A DNA stretch of 64,000 nt from Lunularia cruciata (lineage: Eukaryota > Streptophyta > Marchantiopsida > Lunulariales > Lunulariaceae): positions 40,700,593-40,764,592 of the forward strand of contig OX419759.1 in assembly GCA_948567375.1 (NCBI GenBank), in the 5' to 3' direction. The notes beneath the pieces were generated by a model. That model had not been told where the DNA came from. It made no database searches and was given only the letters and a program-made list of their open reading frames with translations. A program made the translations under genes and the position numbers. Positions 24,801-36,639 of the stretch are shown piece after piece. Within the stretch, counting starts at the first letter, position 1, and every line of letters starts with the position of its first letter.

Positions 24801-25340
24801 TTTCTTTCTCAATTTTGACCAAGATCCAAATTCTCTTCTTGCTTCTCCTCTATCTCATGTCCCTCATACTTCAACCTTCTTGACCACCATATCCCAATCC
24901 CTCTAGCAAGCCAAGTATCATCTCCTTGTTGCTCAAATTTTTTAGAAACAATGTGCAGACCACCATTGTTGTGATCTCACTTTTCAAGTCGGTGACAAAG
25001 TCATGCTCTTTTCTAGTAACCTACCTCTCCTACTTGATACCCAAGTTCATAAACTTGCCTCTTTGATGTCACCTAAATCATTTCTCCTGTTGCTTATCTA
25101 CTTGCATTGCCTTGTCATATTCACACCCACCCTGTCTTCCATGTTTCCAAGTTTAAACTCTTTGTTCCTAATCCATCTTCATTTTCCTCTCGTGTCCAAC
25201 TCCCTCCTCCTCCAATCCAGATCCATGATTATGAGTACAAAGTTGATCATATCCTTGAACGTCACCACAACATATAGAGTACAAGGTCCTTTGGAAGGGC
25301 TATCCCCTTCATGATGCCACTTGGGAGCTTCTTTCTCATC
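21900..25340 (+). pseudogene. Decayed pol of C2: protease, RT, RNase H, integrase, chromodomain
   Basis: Protease at about 21,960-22,290 (ILVDS in place of the usual D-S/T-G, then VILGLPWLEHHKVQFDW). An internal repeat of a Lys/Glu-rich unit follows at 22,320-22,560. RT at about 22,690-23,400 keeps FLDDILIYS near 23,130-23,155 but lacks about 40 residues just before it. RNase H at about 23,540-23,900 (DFNASNFAIGA). Integrase zinc CESCQCNK near 24,285 and core with LDLITSLP, FDRDLLFTRQFW and YHPQTNGKTE, giving the D-D-E positions, at about 24,370-24,680. Chromodomain at about 25,225-25,330 (QHIEYKVLWKGYPLHDATWE). At least a dozen stops or frameshifts. Confidence 0.87.
22320..22560 (+). repeat. 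Short degenerate tandem repeat in the C2 protease-RT linker
   Basis: A unit of about 60 bp recurs about four times around GATGAGAAGTTTGTAAGGAA and its variants (22,332, 22,391, 22,453, 22,510). Each unit encodes a charged stretch like KSQDEKFVRKVAIEQALEEE. This expands the linker before RT. It may be a family trait or a local expansion. Confidence 0.7.
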
Positions 25341-25420
25341 TCTAAAATGCACAAATGGTCATCCAAGAGTTTGAAGCTTCAATGGCAATGAGGATGTCAC
25401 CAACTAGTAGTGGGAGAATA

Positions 25421-25843
25421 TATAACAATATGGAGTTTAGTGACAAAGTTAGTCAAGGCTAACAAAGTAATGAAAAGGCTGAATTAGCCTAGAATATCCT
25501 AGAAGTATCTAAGAAGCTTCTTGGGAAGCTTTCCACTAGCTTAGCTTGCATCCCAAGTAAATAGTTCTAGAAGGAAGTTTCTAGAAGCTTCCAACCAACT
25601 TAGCTTACATGCCAAGTAGGTGCCTTCAAGAAGGAAACTTCTTGAGAAGCTTCCTAATTAACTTGGCTTGCACTCCAAGAAAATAGCTCAAGGAAGCATG
25701 TTGAGAAGATTCTCAAGATCCTTGTATACTCCTATAAATATGAGAGCCAAAGCTCATGCTAGGCATTCAAAGTTTCTCTCATTCAAGTGTCCCAATGTGA
25801 GTATCCATTATCTTATTTCTCTCCTCGGTCTTGGTCTTTAACA
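25421..25843 (+). repeat. Family C LTR (3' LTR of C2)
   Basis: 423 bp, a direct repeat of 20,264-20,687, starting TATAACAATATGGAG and ending GGTCTTTAACA. Heat-shock-element-like trimer at 25,579-25,591. Differences from the 5' LTR are scattered substitutions, which permits dating. Confidence 0.92.
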
Positions 25844-25844
25844 T

Positions 25845-27300
25845 ATTTAAAATGGCATTCATTTCAAATCCTCCATCAACAAGTGCATCCTTGATGATAT
25901 CAATATTTATCCTCACATCAATCTTGGAGGTATATTCACAAGCCTCTCATGGTGTTGGTTTTGCATCCACCACCCCATTGATACCAAAGCCTTCTCCTTT
26001 GCTTTCTTCTTTCTCTTGCTTCTTGTTGAACTCACCTAAACCACCCCTAAGCTCCTTCCTCAAGATAGGATTCAAAGCAATCAGTTGACCTATCATGATG
26101 TTGGCCTTGTGACTACCAACATCCTCCAACATATTATAGTCCCATTGTTGCTTTTAGATCAAGAAGTCATCTATCTCCAATTTCTTCCTTGGAATCTTTG
26201 TTGTTGATGGTGTTGTATTGTTGGTGCAAGTACTTCTAGTAGGCATAAGACTTTCCTTGCTAGTAGTGAATCCTTAAGATGAATGCATATCGTCTAGAAA
26301 ATGGGCTTGCTTCTCCTCTTGTGCCAAAAGCTTCAAGTTAAAACCTTTTGAGTTTGAGCTTTCTCCCTTCTTATACTTGCTCTCAACCACATCTATGGAT
26401 GTTATTATCTTACCTCTATTTGGAGTGGGAGCTACTTGGGCTTCACCACTTGTCTCCTTCTCTCTATTGACTCCTCTCATAACTCCTTCCTCCATGGTAA
26501 GTGGGATTTGGGCAATTCCTTGGATGTGATCTCTACCTCCACAACCAAAACAATATTTATCATTGAAATTGTTGATTGGTTGGCCTCCTTTATATGGATA
26601 ATTGTCATAAGCCTTTTTCCCTCTCCCAAAATTTTGATACACATTTCTCTTCTTGTATAGTTGCACTACATTGATCTTGAGATCTACAAGTTACTCCATG
26701 ATAGTTTGAAGGGGATCTTTTAGTGGAGGTGCAAGAACCAGAGCAACTATAACTTGTGGTGCTACTCTTGCCAACAAAGAATCAAAAGCCTCACCAAACT
26801 TGTAGACTTGTGGAGGATGAAAAACCTCCTTCACTGCCAAATCATTCTCAACCCCTTGCAAACTCTCCTCCATAAAAATTGCAATGTTGATAGCTTCTAC
26901 CTTGGAAGAATATTTTTCATATCTCATCTTGCGTAGAATTTATAGTTTCAACCCTCATGCAAAATTCTTAGTGACCATGGCTCCTATCCCAATCATAGCA
27001 GTTTGCACATCATCCTTATTCTTCCTCGATATTATGCGTGACCTAGACTCTAACTTCTCTACTCTTTCTACATAGGCTCTCACTTTCTCTCCATCTCCTT
27101 GCTTGAGGAAGGTAATTTCACTCATCAATCTCTCATAACTTTCATCTAAAAGAAATTTTCCAATGAGTATTGTATTTAAACTCTCCCAAAACTCATCTTG
27201 ACCATCTCTCCTCTCTTTCTTTTGGTATTCTGATTCATACCATGTAAGAGTTGCATCCTCAAAGAAATCCAATAGTAATGAGGCCTACTTATTCTTCCTA
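25845..27300 (-). pseudogene. Decayed gag and start of protease of G3
   Basis: Capsid region at 27,272-26,955 (TLTWYESEYQKK, then FWESLNTILIGKFL), typical of plant retrotransposon gag. A Tyr/Asn-rich stretch and zinc knuckle lie near 26,560-26,515 (CFGCGGRDHIQGIAQIP, with the final Cys lost). The protease N-terminal part at 26,132-25,845 (MIGQLIALNPILRKELRGG, then DGGFEMNAILNM) is cut by C2. These are the fullest gag frames of family G in the window. Confidence 0.82.
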
Positions 27301-28927
27301 TCCTCATTGTTTCTTGTGCAAGCTCTCTTGAAATCCCTCACAAAAGTCTCTACATCTTTGCCGTCTTTGCCAAAGAAAACCAGAAATTATCACATCTTAG
27401 CCTCTCACTACCTTTCTCCTCTTTAGAAAAAATTTCTCTCACCCTATAACTAATAGAGTATATACATGACTAGCACCATTTGAGAATAGTCCACACTAGG
27501 TAGTAAAAAAGGTTTAGGTTGCCTTATAATTTCTATGGCACAATCAAATCCAAAGATGCAAATTAAGTGAACTCTCATGGATATTTATCCATCAACTAAA
27601 AGATTATCTCTATCACTAATCCTGAGAAATTTTTGATGAAGTTGGTAGTTTCTCTACAGCAACACTAAGACTCTCTCCAAGATCCTCACCAAGGTCTTTA
27701 ACAATGTTACTACTCATCCACACTCATAAATCATTGGAAATCTTTCCACTCCACAAACCTCACACAACTCCTTGGTCATAGATCTCCTCCCTTCCTATCT
27801 TTGAAGAAGGTCCAACATGCAATCCCAAGTCAAGTAAGTCTCTCCTTTGTCTTCACTTCTTGCTCTCAAAACTCAATACACATAAACTTACCTTGTGTTC
27901 CTTTTCTCCACATAAGAAGCGTTAAGAAAAACTCTTTCTCCCAAGCGGTGAAGATCTTTGAATTTTATCAACACTCTTGTCAAATTCTACTCAAAATTCT
28001 CTTTTCTTCAAAGTAGCCACTACTATCACTTCAATTCCTTGAGGAACCCTTACATAATTTCAACTTCCACTTTGATGGTCTTTCATGCCTCCAAGATGAC
28101 TCCAAACACTCAAACATGCTTTTGGTCATTCTCACACTCCTCATGCATGAGAACTCAACTCTCCCAAATTGACCTCCCCCCTCACAATGTCAATAGATTC
28201 TCCTAAATTTTAACTCTCACACCTTTGAAATTTTCACACTTAATCAACACACTAGGATGTCATCTCCTACAAAATTGTAGTCTTTTTCATCAAGCCATTT
28301 GGCCTAAGCACTTTTTTGTTTAGCACATATATTTCAAATTTGGTTTGAAAGCCATCCCTCTCACTTTAGAAATTCATAAATCTCTTTGATTTTTGAGACA
28401 AAAGGTAGGCTATTTACCAATAAGGTTTCTTGAAAAGTTTCAAGACAATCCAACTGAAATGCAAAAATGATGAACTCTACATAAATTTCCAAAGAGCGTG
28501 AAGTTTTCAAGTGTAGTTTACCCTACCAACTTCCAAAAATTCTAGCTCATTATATGTAGTGGCTCTTCTTATAATTATAATAGTCCCAACTGAAAGATAA
28601 ACCAAGCTATCATCTATGAAAATTTCAAGTCCAACTGTCAAACCTGAGATTTTCCCAAAATGACCATAATCCCCAAAATATACAATCTACCTCACACATT
28701 CTCTCCAAATCCTCTCATGTGTATAGGATGTATAATATCACCTCAAAACATCATAATGAAATACAAGGTATGCAAATGGGTCTAAGTTCTCTAACATAAG
28801 TCTAACCTTCTCCTCCACTAATGTTCTTTCCAAGTGAGCTCTCATAGCCTCTTTTTGTCTTATATAAAATTGAACATGGAAGATTATCTTGCCTTTTAGA
28901 GAGATCCTATCAATGGAACCAAAAATG
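27300..28927 (-). other. Leader region of G3, non-coding
   Basis: About 1.6 kb between the 5' LTR and gag on the minus strand. Its first 300 bp match the G2 leader at 5130-5430; the rest has no counterpart here because G2 has lost it. No open frame with recognisable motifs. Confidence 0.6.
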
Positions 28928-29625
28928 TGAGCTACTCTATTTTTCACTCAAGATAAAATTTTAATGGCTATTAAGGTGTGACACCATGGACTAAGAAGGC
29001 AAGAAACCCCAACTCCATCACACTCCTCCAAGGTTAAACTCCAAAGCACCTACAAGACTAAAGATATTATTTACTAGAGAACTCAATGAGAGAGATAATT
29101 GCAAATGAAAGGATGATTAGCCTTACTCCTAGCTTGTGTACTTGTAAAATATTTATATACAAATGTTACTAGTTACCATAATAACTCAAGTTGTTAGGCA
29201 AAAAGTCATATAAAGTCTAAAGGAATATCAAAACTCATGGGAATAATCCACTAAGCATGTAGTCTTATCTTGGCCCAACTGCTAAATCAAGGGTTCGTTC
29301 ATTCATCAAGGGATATCAAGCTGTCCATAGATTATAAAAGAATCCAAATCAAAAGGACTTGTGGGTCTCATAGTTCTCCACTCTTTCTTCAAGGCCAAAC
29401 ACTTAGGAATCATCCCAATTCAATACACTAAAATCTAAAATAATGGTGCTCACTCTTTCACTTCCTTCTAAAGTAGATTTAGCTTTATCTTGGCTATGAC
29501 TAACTTTAGCTAATCATGGTTAATGTAGAAGCTTATTTTAACTCTATATAAATAATATCTCTCAACTATCTGTAATATCAAACTAATTATCATAATAGAG
29601 CACACATGCATCAATGGATGCTACA
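28928..29625 (-). repeat. Family G LTR (5' LTR of G3)
   Basis: 698 bp in inverted orientation. In element orientation it starts TGTAGCATCCATTGATGC (at 29,625) and ends GTAGCTCA (at 28,928), followed by CATTTTTGGTTCC, the same internal start as in G2. It is more diverged than the 13,050 and 15,459 copies. Confidence 0.82.
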
Positions 29626-29649
29626 ATTCAAGCTAGTCTAGTAACTCAC

Positions 29650-31400
29650 CATGTGCCCAGTTGTTACCAACAACCTTGTTCATTCATTTTCAAAGCTTTT
29701 TTTTTGTTGAGGAGCTTTATTTGTTCCTCTCCTTCCTTCTCTTCTTGTAGTTTCAAATTCCAAGTTAGTTCTAAGATATAGAGGTCAATTATCATCTTTA
29801 TGTACTTGTATTTTGTTTCCACCATTGTTGTTTTGGTGTAGGCCTCTTTGAGTTTGGTTCATAAACTCTTGAGTTTTTCTTCTCATGCTTGTAGTTCATC
29901 TTTTTACTTATCTTGTTGATGGATAGCCTCAAGACTATGCTTGTTGGCTTTGGACTTCAATTGAGCAAGTAGAGTCTTGTGGTGTTCATGTTGTTAGTGC
30001 TTGTCTTATTTTACACAATTTAAGAAGGATTTGGTTGCAATCAAATTTGTAGGTTGCTCTATGCTATTTGCCCAAGCCAACGCTAGTCAAGTTGGTTTGT
30101 CTTCTACATTTGCCAGATGCTTGTCGTCTACCTCTTCCACCCTTTGCTCCATTATCTGTTGTTCACTTTGTGGCTCTTCCACCAATATGGTGATTGGGTC
30201 AACTCTCAACAGCCATTCTAGGCTTGGATGGCATTTTGAGCTCATTACTTTGGGCCTCTTGATCCTTGTATCACTCTCCATGCTAGATAGCTCCATCTTC
30301 TTTTTCCTAAAGTGAAGGTTATAAAGACTAAGGTTCCAATTGGAGTTCACCTCAACTTGACTATAGGGTTATCCTTGTCTTCCTCCTTTGGCTCTTTACC
30401 TTTAAATTAGAATAACTCCATAGTCATATCAATTGCAAGGAGTAATGATTGAGCTTTGTCATTCCTACCTTCCATATTTACTTCCTTGCTTTTAGGCAAC
30501 AAGATCCAGGTAAAGAGTTGTCACTTCTTGCTTCCTTTTTGTTTGATGAAATTGCCATTGTACTTGTTTGCAGAGCAGATTGCTTGGCTTCACTCCTTTC
30601 TTTTGGTTCCTTGCTATTTTTTGGGATGTCTTTGCTTCCACTATCCGTGGACAATACTTCTATTGCCTACACTACTCATTTGCACTTCTTGAAGGCCTAA
30701 ATCTTGGGCCTGGCCCTAGTCTCCTTCTTGCATAATATGATTTTATTGTAGGTCTCTACAACATGTACACATTTCTTGGCAAAAAAAAACTCCTTGTCTA
30801 CCTTGTGGTCCTTTGTAATTTTGTGGGCTGATCAAGATGCACACAAAATAAGTTGGATGGTAAAAGTGCTTAGGGTATTTTCTTTCTCTTCCTTGTGTAG
30901 AGATTCATCTCTATGTAGAAGTGAAAAATAAAAAGAGCTATGATTGTGAGGGTACCTAAGCCATGTCATCCAACAACTTGTTGACCCACTCTCAAACCAT
31001 TCTTGCCTAGCTCACAAGTTGTTCTTTCCACAAGAGCTGAAAGAAGATTCCCTATTTTAGGTTCACATAGGATAGAACAGCAATCAAAAAGGTTCTTAAG
31101 GTCCTCTATTTTATACCATTTGTCAACTTTCCTCCTACAAATGAGTTGTCAATCTTGCCCTTCAAGCCTTTGCTTGGATGACCATGGAGAGTTTCCATGT
31201 GTACATGACCAAATAGTGAGCACTCTTCTCCTTGTACTGGCCACCAATGAACTTCCATCCACATTGTTAGACATGGACATGCCTATAACCTCTTATCACT
31301 CATGTCAATATTGTTACAAATTTCTTCTAGTAGAGAGATGTCTAACAGACTCCAATCCCATAGCAAGAATTCTAGCTTTTGACTAATGAGGTGATCCAAC
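29650..31400 (-). pseudogene. Decayed coiled-coil coding-like sequence, unknown
   Basis: Read on the minus strand, an open stretch at 30,350-30,087 (SLEWLLRVDPITILVEEPQS) is followed by Lys/Glu-rich heptad-like sequence down to about 29,700 (LLAQLKSKANKHSLEA, KLKEAYTKTTMVETKYKYIK). Lower-quality coding-like text extends upward to about 31,400. I do not recognise the family. The character resembles the minus-strand sequence at 14,690-17,005, which also abuts the other end of G3. Relation between the two is only suggested. Confidence 0.35.
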
Positions 31401-32770
31401 CTATAGTACAAATCCCATTCCAAAATCTATAGAGGTTTGCTCACTAGCTCTACCAATGGCTTCTATGTTCCATCCTTACCAAATTGTCACACTACTGCTA
31501 AATTATTCAGATTTGCACATTGATCATATCACCAACACCCTCTTGCATTGTCTTTCAAACTCATCCCATGCTTTTTTGGCAAAAAGTTGAGTCTTGTTTG
31601 TAGCGGCAATGTTTTCTTGCAACACTACAAAACCTTGATCACAAAGAAGGAAATGAAAGTTAAAACTTTATCGTCATGGTATGGGACCTTGATTTTATAG
31701 TCTTGTAAAAACCAGTCCATCCTTCATCCATCTTGGTGCTTGATGAGTGGTCATGGTCATGCCGTGAATGCCTGTTGTTGGGTACCATATGGGTGAGAGT
31801 ACTTCTTTTGCAGCACATTCATGCAAGAAGCCTGAATTTGCTATTGGTGCAAAGTTAAACTATGTGGCAATTGGTGATAGTTATTTGTATTGAAAAGACT
31901 TCATTTCCACTAATCTTTGTAACAATACAACCTTGTGTAAACATATCTTTGTAGAGTTACAATTTGTCATCAAGGAGCTTTGTAGTGATGCTCATTGTAA
32001 GAATAATAAGCTATCAAGAAAACCTTGTTATGATATGAACACAGTGCCACCGACCTCTAGAACATTGTCCTATGAGGGAATGGTTCACATTGTAAGGTGC
32101 TCATCTAACAACTAACACCATTTTTTCACCTTTGTCTACTACATTTTGCCATACTACGTGCTGGAATTACAAAAATAAAAAAAGTAAAAAATCGGCTCTA
32201 GGGAAGTCAAGGTGAGTCCGTACGATGCCTTCCTTGATTATAATTACTTGTGTTATGTCAAGATATAACCTTGTCCTTATCATTGGTTTGGAATTCAATA
32301 TCCATTTTTAAAGATAGGTGGTGATTGTTATGATATTTATATAGTGTAATACTCCAAGGACAAGAGAAGAGAGAAAACACAGATGTCACACTCAAACATT
32401 CTATGCCCCAAAAGAGCACCTTCTCTTTATTATATAGACAAAGAGGATCTCCTCCAAGGAAGCACCACCATAGGATTAGGCAAACGGATAGGTGACATGT
32501 CAGCAAGCTCCACCTTTGGATTACTTACTTGGATGGGTGACATGTTGGTCTAGGTCCTATCTGGTTCGTCAAACAAGTTTTGACCAAAGGGAATCTTTTA
32601 GAGAATTATCCTATAGGAATCTCATAATCACGTGGGTAAGGTACCGTTGGAAAGCTCTCAACGAGACAAACCAGGGGGAGGGAAGGCCAACCTTTCCATT
32701 GTTTGGGGAGGGGGGAATCTGCACATTTTTGAGGCCTAATTCATCAGTTTAGGCCTCCAAAATTGCCTTC
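31400..32770. other. Unassigned repeat-like sequence
   Basis: No convincing gene. The segment 32,310-32,560 has LTR-like character: a TATTATATAGAC box near 32,440, and GGTGACATGT occurring twice at 32,490 and 32,536. No partner copy is in the window, so I leave it unassigned. Confidence 0.3.
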
Positions 32771-32775
32771 AAAGA

Positions 32776-33078
32776 TTTCAGGCATATTTTGGTTCCTACT
32801 CTATTAGTAGAAGTCTCCTTTTGGTGATACTTCTTTCTGATCTATTTAGTCCATCATGTGTAACATCCTTCCAGATGTTACCAAACCAATTCTCACCTTT
32901 AAATCATATGTCTAGCTATTGGTTCTAAGGTTTTCAAGTCTATTTTGGTTTCTGCCCTATTAGTAGAAGTACTCTTTTGGTGATACTTCTATCTGATCTA
33001 TTTTTACCATCATGTATAACATCATTCTAGATGTTACCAAACCAATTTTCACATCTAGATCTTATGGCTAGCTCTTGG
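32776..33078 (+). repeat. Two-copy tandem duplication, period 156 bp
   Basis: Units at about 32,776-32,925 and 32,932-33,078. TATTTTGGTT recurs at 32,785 and 32,941. CTATTAGTAGAAGT, CTTTTGGTGATACTTCT and AGATGTTACCAAACCAATT are also present in both. Divergence is around one base in ten by eye. Confidence 0.85.
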
Positions 33079-35262
33079 TATTACATATAGTAATACTACT
33101 AGTCTATTGTATGTCCTCCAAACACCATGAAGGAAACATGAATGTAATCCTTGAACCACCCACAAAAAGGAAGATCAATCCATCAATCTACTATAACACT
33201 TGAACCATCAACCACTAAGGACTTCATTGGAATCCAAGTCTATTTTATATATATGAACCATTGATTTCTTCTTTTTAAATTTTGATGTTTTTGATTGAAA
33301 ATTTTTTATCTAAGATTTTAATGTCTTCTTTCAAGAACTTGAATTTGAACTTCTTACATAAGAGCTTTCAATGATGTAAGCATTTCAACATAAAAATATA
33401 TTTATCTTTCAAAGTTCTTCTAATTCTTTGGGGATAAATGATAGATAGATCAATTAAAAAAGTCTACTATAAGGAGTAAATATAGTCTAAATGGTATTTT
33501 GAATGAAAGGTAAAGCATTAGTTAGGGCGTTTGAAGAAATAAATCTATAAATCTATACAAAGTCTCATTTATCATCTTTGAATTTGATGTCCTGTTGTCT
33601 TCATAATCAACTTCTATAGTTGGTTTGACCCAAATACAAAGAATTTCTTCTCCTCTTTAAAATTTTTCTCCATAATAAATACATTAATGTTCTTATCTCA
33701 TGCACCAATAATATTAATGAGGGGCATTGTCCACAACAAAAGTGCTCAAAATCTCAAATATATAAATTTACAATATGATATTTAAGCCAAGGTAATCATA
33801 GAAATATTATAGTGCGTAGGTAAAATTTACAAATTTTATTTACTTTGTGCATTCTTGTCTAATATTTGGAATTACTAGATGAAAATTTAAAAAAGTAGTT
33901 ATTTTCCTCCATCAACCATAATCCAAACTATTTTTCATGAGTGCAATCAAAGCTCTTAACTCCTTTGCAAATAACATTGACGGGCAATCTTATAACTACC
34001 ATAATCATCAATCATCTTATGATAATAATTTTGAATCATCTTCTTAAAAGAAAATAAGTTTGTGGAGGTTAAGTAATCAAACCTATTAAATTGAATAGTA
34101 TTCTTAATCAGCTACTTGATAAGTCTTATTGAATAAGAAGATTTTCTTGATTGATTTATTTTTCAATACAAATTAGCTCATGTAATTAGTCAAGATTATC
34201 TCATGCAATTGAATAATCTTTCATATGTTATTCAAGTCTTAAAAATTAAAATGTCTTCCATTTTGAGATTTTAATTCTTTATTAATATCAGTAAGTGGTC
34301 TTTAAAACATCTTTTTCACACAAATTGTTTGATCCCTTGTATTTCACATGCTTGTATGACTTATTAAGGGTCTAATTTTAAAAGTATTAAGAGATGAGAG
34401 GGTCAAAATTTCTTCATTTGTACGGTTTTTTTCAATCACTCATTATAACTCTTTAGCTTTATATGGAGTTTCAATTCCTACATACAAAATTAGAATGACT
34501 CTCTTGGATGATTATATAAAAAGGATTCAATGCTATCTGCATGACTTCATCTAATAGGTCTATGTTCCCTACAAACTATCTCCATCTTATCTTTGTACAA
34601 GATTTTGATCAATGTATGAAATTGTATTTTATTTATTCTTTATGAATATAAGAAATCTACTTATGCAATATCTTGGAAAGATAAGAAATACTCCTTTACC
34701 AGACCTATCTATTTGATTCATATAAGACAATAATGTATCACTCTTATTGCAATGATGACTTGACATTTTGATATTAAAGTTCCCTTGTTAAAAATGTAAA
34801 TATTTTCATAATACTTATTTTTACTTGCTCAACTTAATATCTCCAATAAGATTTTTGAAATTCTAAATTGACTACAATAAACAAGATTGATGATTAACAT
34901 CTTGTATTCATATTCTTGTTGTGTATCAATATTACTCACAACTTACAAAAAAAATTTGTGTTGCTGCTACGATTTCCTACCATTTTTTCTAAATTCTTTT
35001 GTTCCAATATTATCCTGATAATTTTTAGTCTTGCATTCTTTTTGTTGTCAATTAATCATTCTACTCATTACTCTTTTCCTTTTATTATATATTAGATGTG
35101 TCTATTTGTCTTCATTTGGAAACCAACACATAAAATGACTACTTGTACTTAACAGATGGGAAAACATTGCACTATTGAATCATGTAAGGGAAGAACCTAA
35201 AGATGAATAGCAAGAGAAAAATTGGATGGTTTGAAGATTCAAGACCTGGTTTGCTCAATGAT
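33079..35262. other. AT-rich intergenic sequence, nothing recognised
   Basis: About 2.2 kb of very AT-rich sequence without an open frame over 60 codons, LTR match or RNA gene. It may be old eroded repeat. Confidence 0.45.
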
Positions 35263-35270
35263 GTTATGGC
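35263..35270 (+). repeat. Left 8-bp target-site duplication of the hAT element
   Basis: GTTATGGC, identical to 41,725-41,732 at the other end. hAT transposases make 8-bp duplications. The element's terminus TAGTGCTATGACC follows immediately. Confidence 0.75.
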
Positions 35271-36639
35271 TAGTGCTATGACCTAGTCATGATGGTGACC
35301 AGAGTACTGGTGGTCCCAATGAAGTGACCCAACTTGTTTTGACCTGGGTCAACTCATCTGGATGTGCCATAAGGAAAAGTTCCACTAACTTCCTTTTTAA
35401 TGCATAATGAATGACAAGTGAGAGATGTCGGCCTATTGGCATAGCCATTTGTGGAGTCTTGTCGGAGGATAGAGGTATGTACAATCCATAGTTCTTGGTT
35501 ACTTTGGTCAATGTCGTGACCGATCACAACAATATGTCAACATTGGCAAAGAACAAACTTAGGATAGACACCATAACAAGCCTGAGAAGAGCAAAAGGAC
35601 AACAAGAGTTGAGGTGGTAGGTGTGGCACTTATTTCACAGATTGAAATTTCATTACAATGCATGGACGAGACAATTAGCGTGTTTTTGAACTAATGGCTC
35701 TCGGTAATTTTGATCACCACGACATTGCGGTCTTACTTTGGTTTGTCATCATCAAAGTATCATCTTCCAACCTTCAGTGCGAGAGAGTATGGAGACAGAA
35801 GAGGAAAGGGAAAGACGTGAGAAGACATATCTATAATTTCTGAGTGCTCTCTAGCATATAGCACTTGAGTGGATGGTAAATTCTCTTTGTTTCTCAATTT
35901 TGGCTCCATTTGTACCTAGATTGAAGACTATGGAGAATTGAGTATAAAGTTATGAGGCTTTTAGCCTTTTTAGTGTTTAAAGTGATCATTATACATTGAG
36001 AGTGATAGGTCAAGAATTTTCATTTCTAATCTCTTGGTTTTAATGATTCAGTTTCATGAGAATTTAGTTTGAAAATTTTGGAGATGGAAATTGAAAGTAA
36101 TGAGAGTTTATAGTTTTTAAGGTTTGGAGAGATTGCTTTCTTATGTGAGTTAGGATGTGAAGGGTTGTGGTTTTGCAGATATGGGAAGATATGGAGAGGA
36201 GCATCATGTGTTGCTATCATTATTCTTGGGCTAGCCATGGCTACACCTTTCTATGTGTGGTTGCCTAAAGCGGCTCGGGATACACCATGCCCAGTGTGTC
36301 ACCAACGCTTTACCTTGCAAGTGGTAAAGACCCATGTGGGAAGGATGCGCAAGGACTATGATTGGACCATTGGAATGCCCATGTGAGATGAGCAACCACA
36401 TTGACAGCAATGACACTCAAGATTACGCACGCTTCTTCTATCCCTTTGTTGATCATTGTAGGGATACCGGTTGAGTCGTGGGAGTGGTTAGCTTCTTAGG
36501 TGGGTTGCATTTTGGTGTTATTTGAGACTAGTTTTCCATGTCCACGTCTATTCCATAGGCTACTCCACACACTCCATGATGAGGCTAAACAGGCTTTTTG
36601 CATATCACTTGATTGTTTGGCACGTGATCCCTTGGACTG

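Larger units (their letters stand above)
20264..25843 (+). mobile_element. Family C chromovirus C2, inserted in the G3 protease
   Basis: A 5.58-kb element with both LTRs (20,264-20,687 and 25,421-25,843), PBS, gag, protease, RT, RNase H, integrase and chromodomain remnants in gypsy order on the plus strand. The polypurine tract AGTAGTGGGAGAATA (25,406-25,420) sits directly before the 3' LTR. The insertion point splits the G3 protease: DGGFEMNAILNM ends at 25,845 on the minus strand and KKLDMVPSRP resumes just below 20,263. The flanks TCTCT and TATTT are not an intact target duplication. The coding region has many stops, but the integrase is the best preserved in the window. Confidence 0.92.
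17010..29625 (-). mobile_element. Family G Ty3/gypsy element G3, minus strand, with chromovirus C2 nested inside
   Basis: Order on the minus strand: 5' LTR 29,625-28,928, long leader 28,927-about 27,400, gag about 27,300-26,270, protease start about 26,130-25,845, insertion of C2 (25,843-20,264), remainder of protease, RT, RNase H and integrase 20,263-17,040. The element stops near 17,010 without a 3' LTR: the pol tail runs directly into unrelated coiled-coil sequence. The leader and gag are fuller here than in G2. All frames are interrupted. Confidence 0.83.

Noticed and set aside
20259-25848. Target duplication around C2
   Set aside because: TCTCT against TATTT shares only three of five bases; not claimed.
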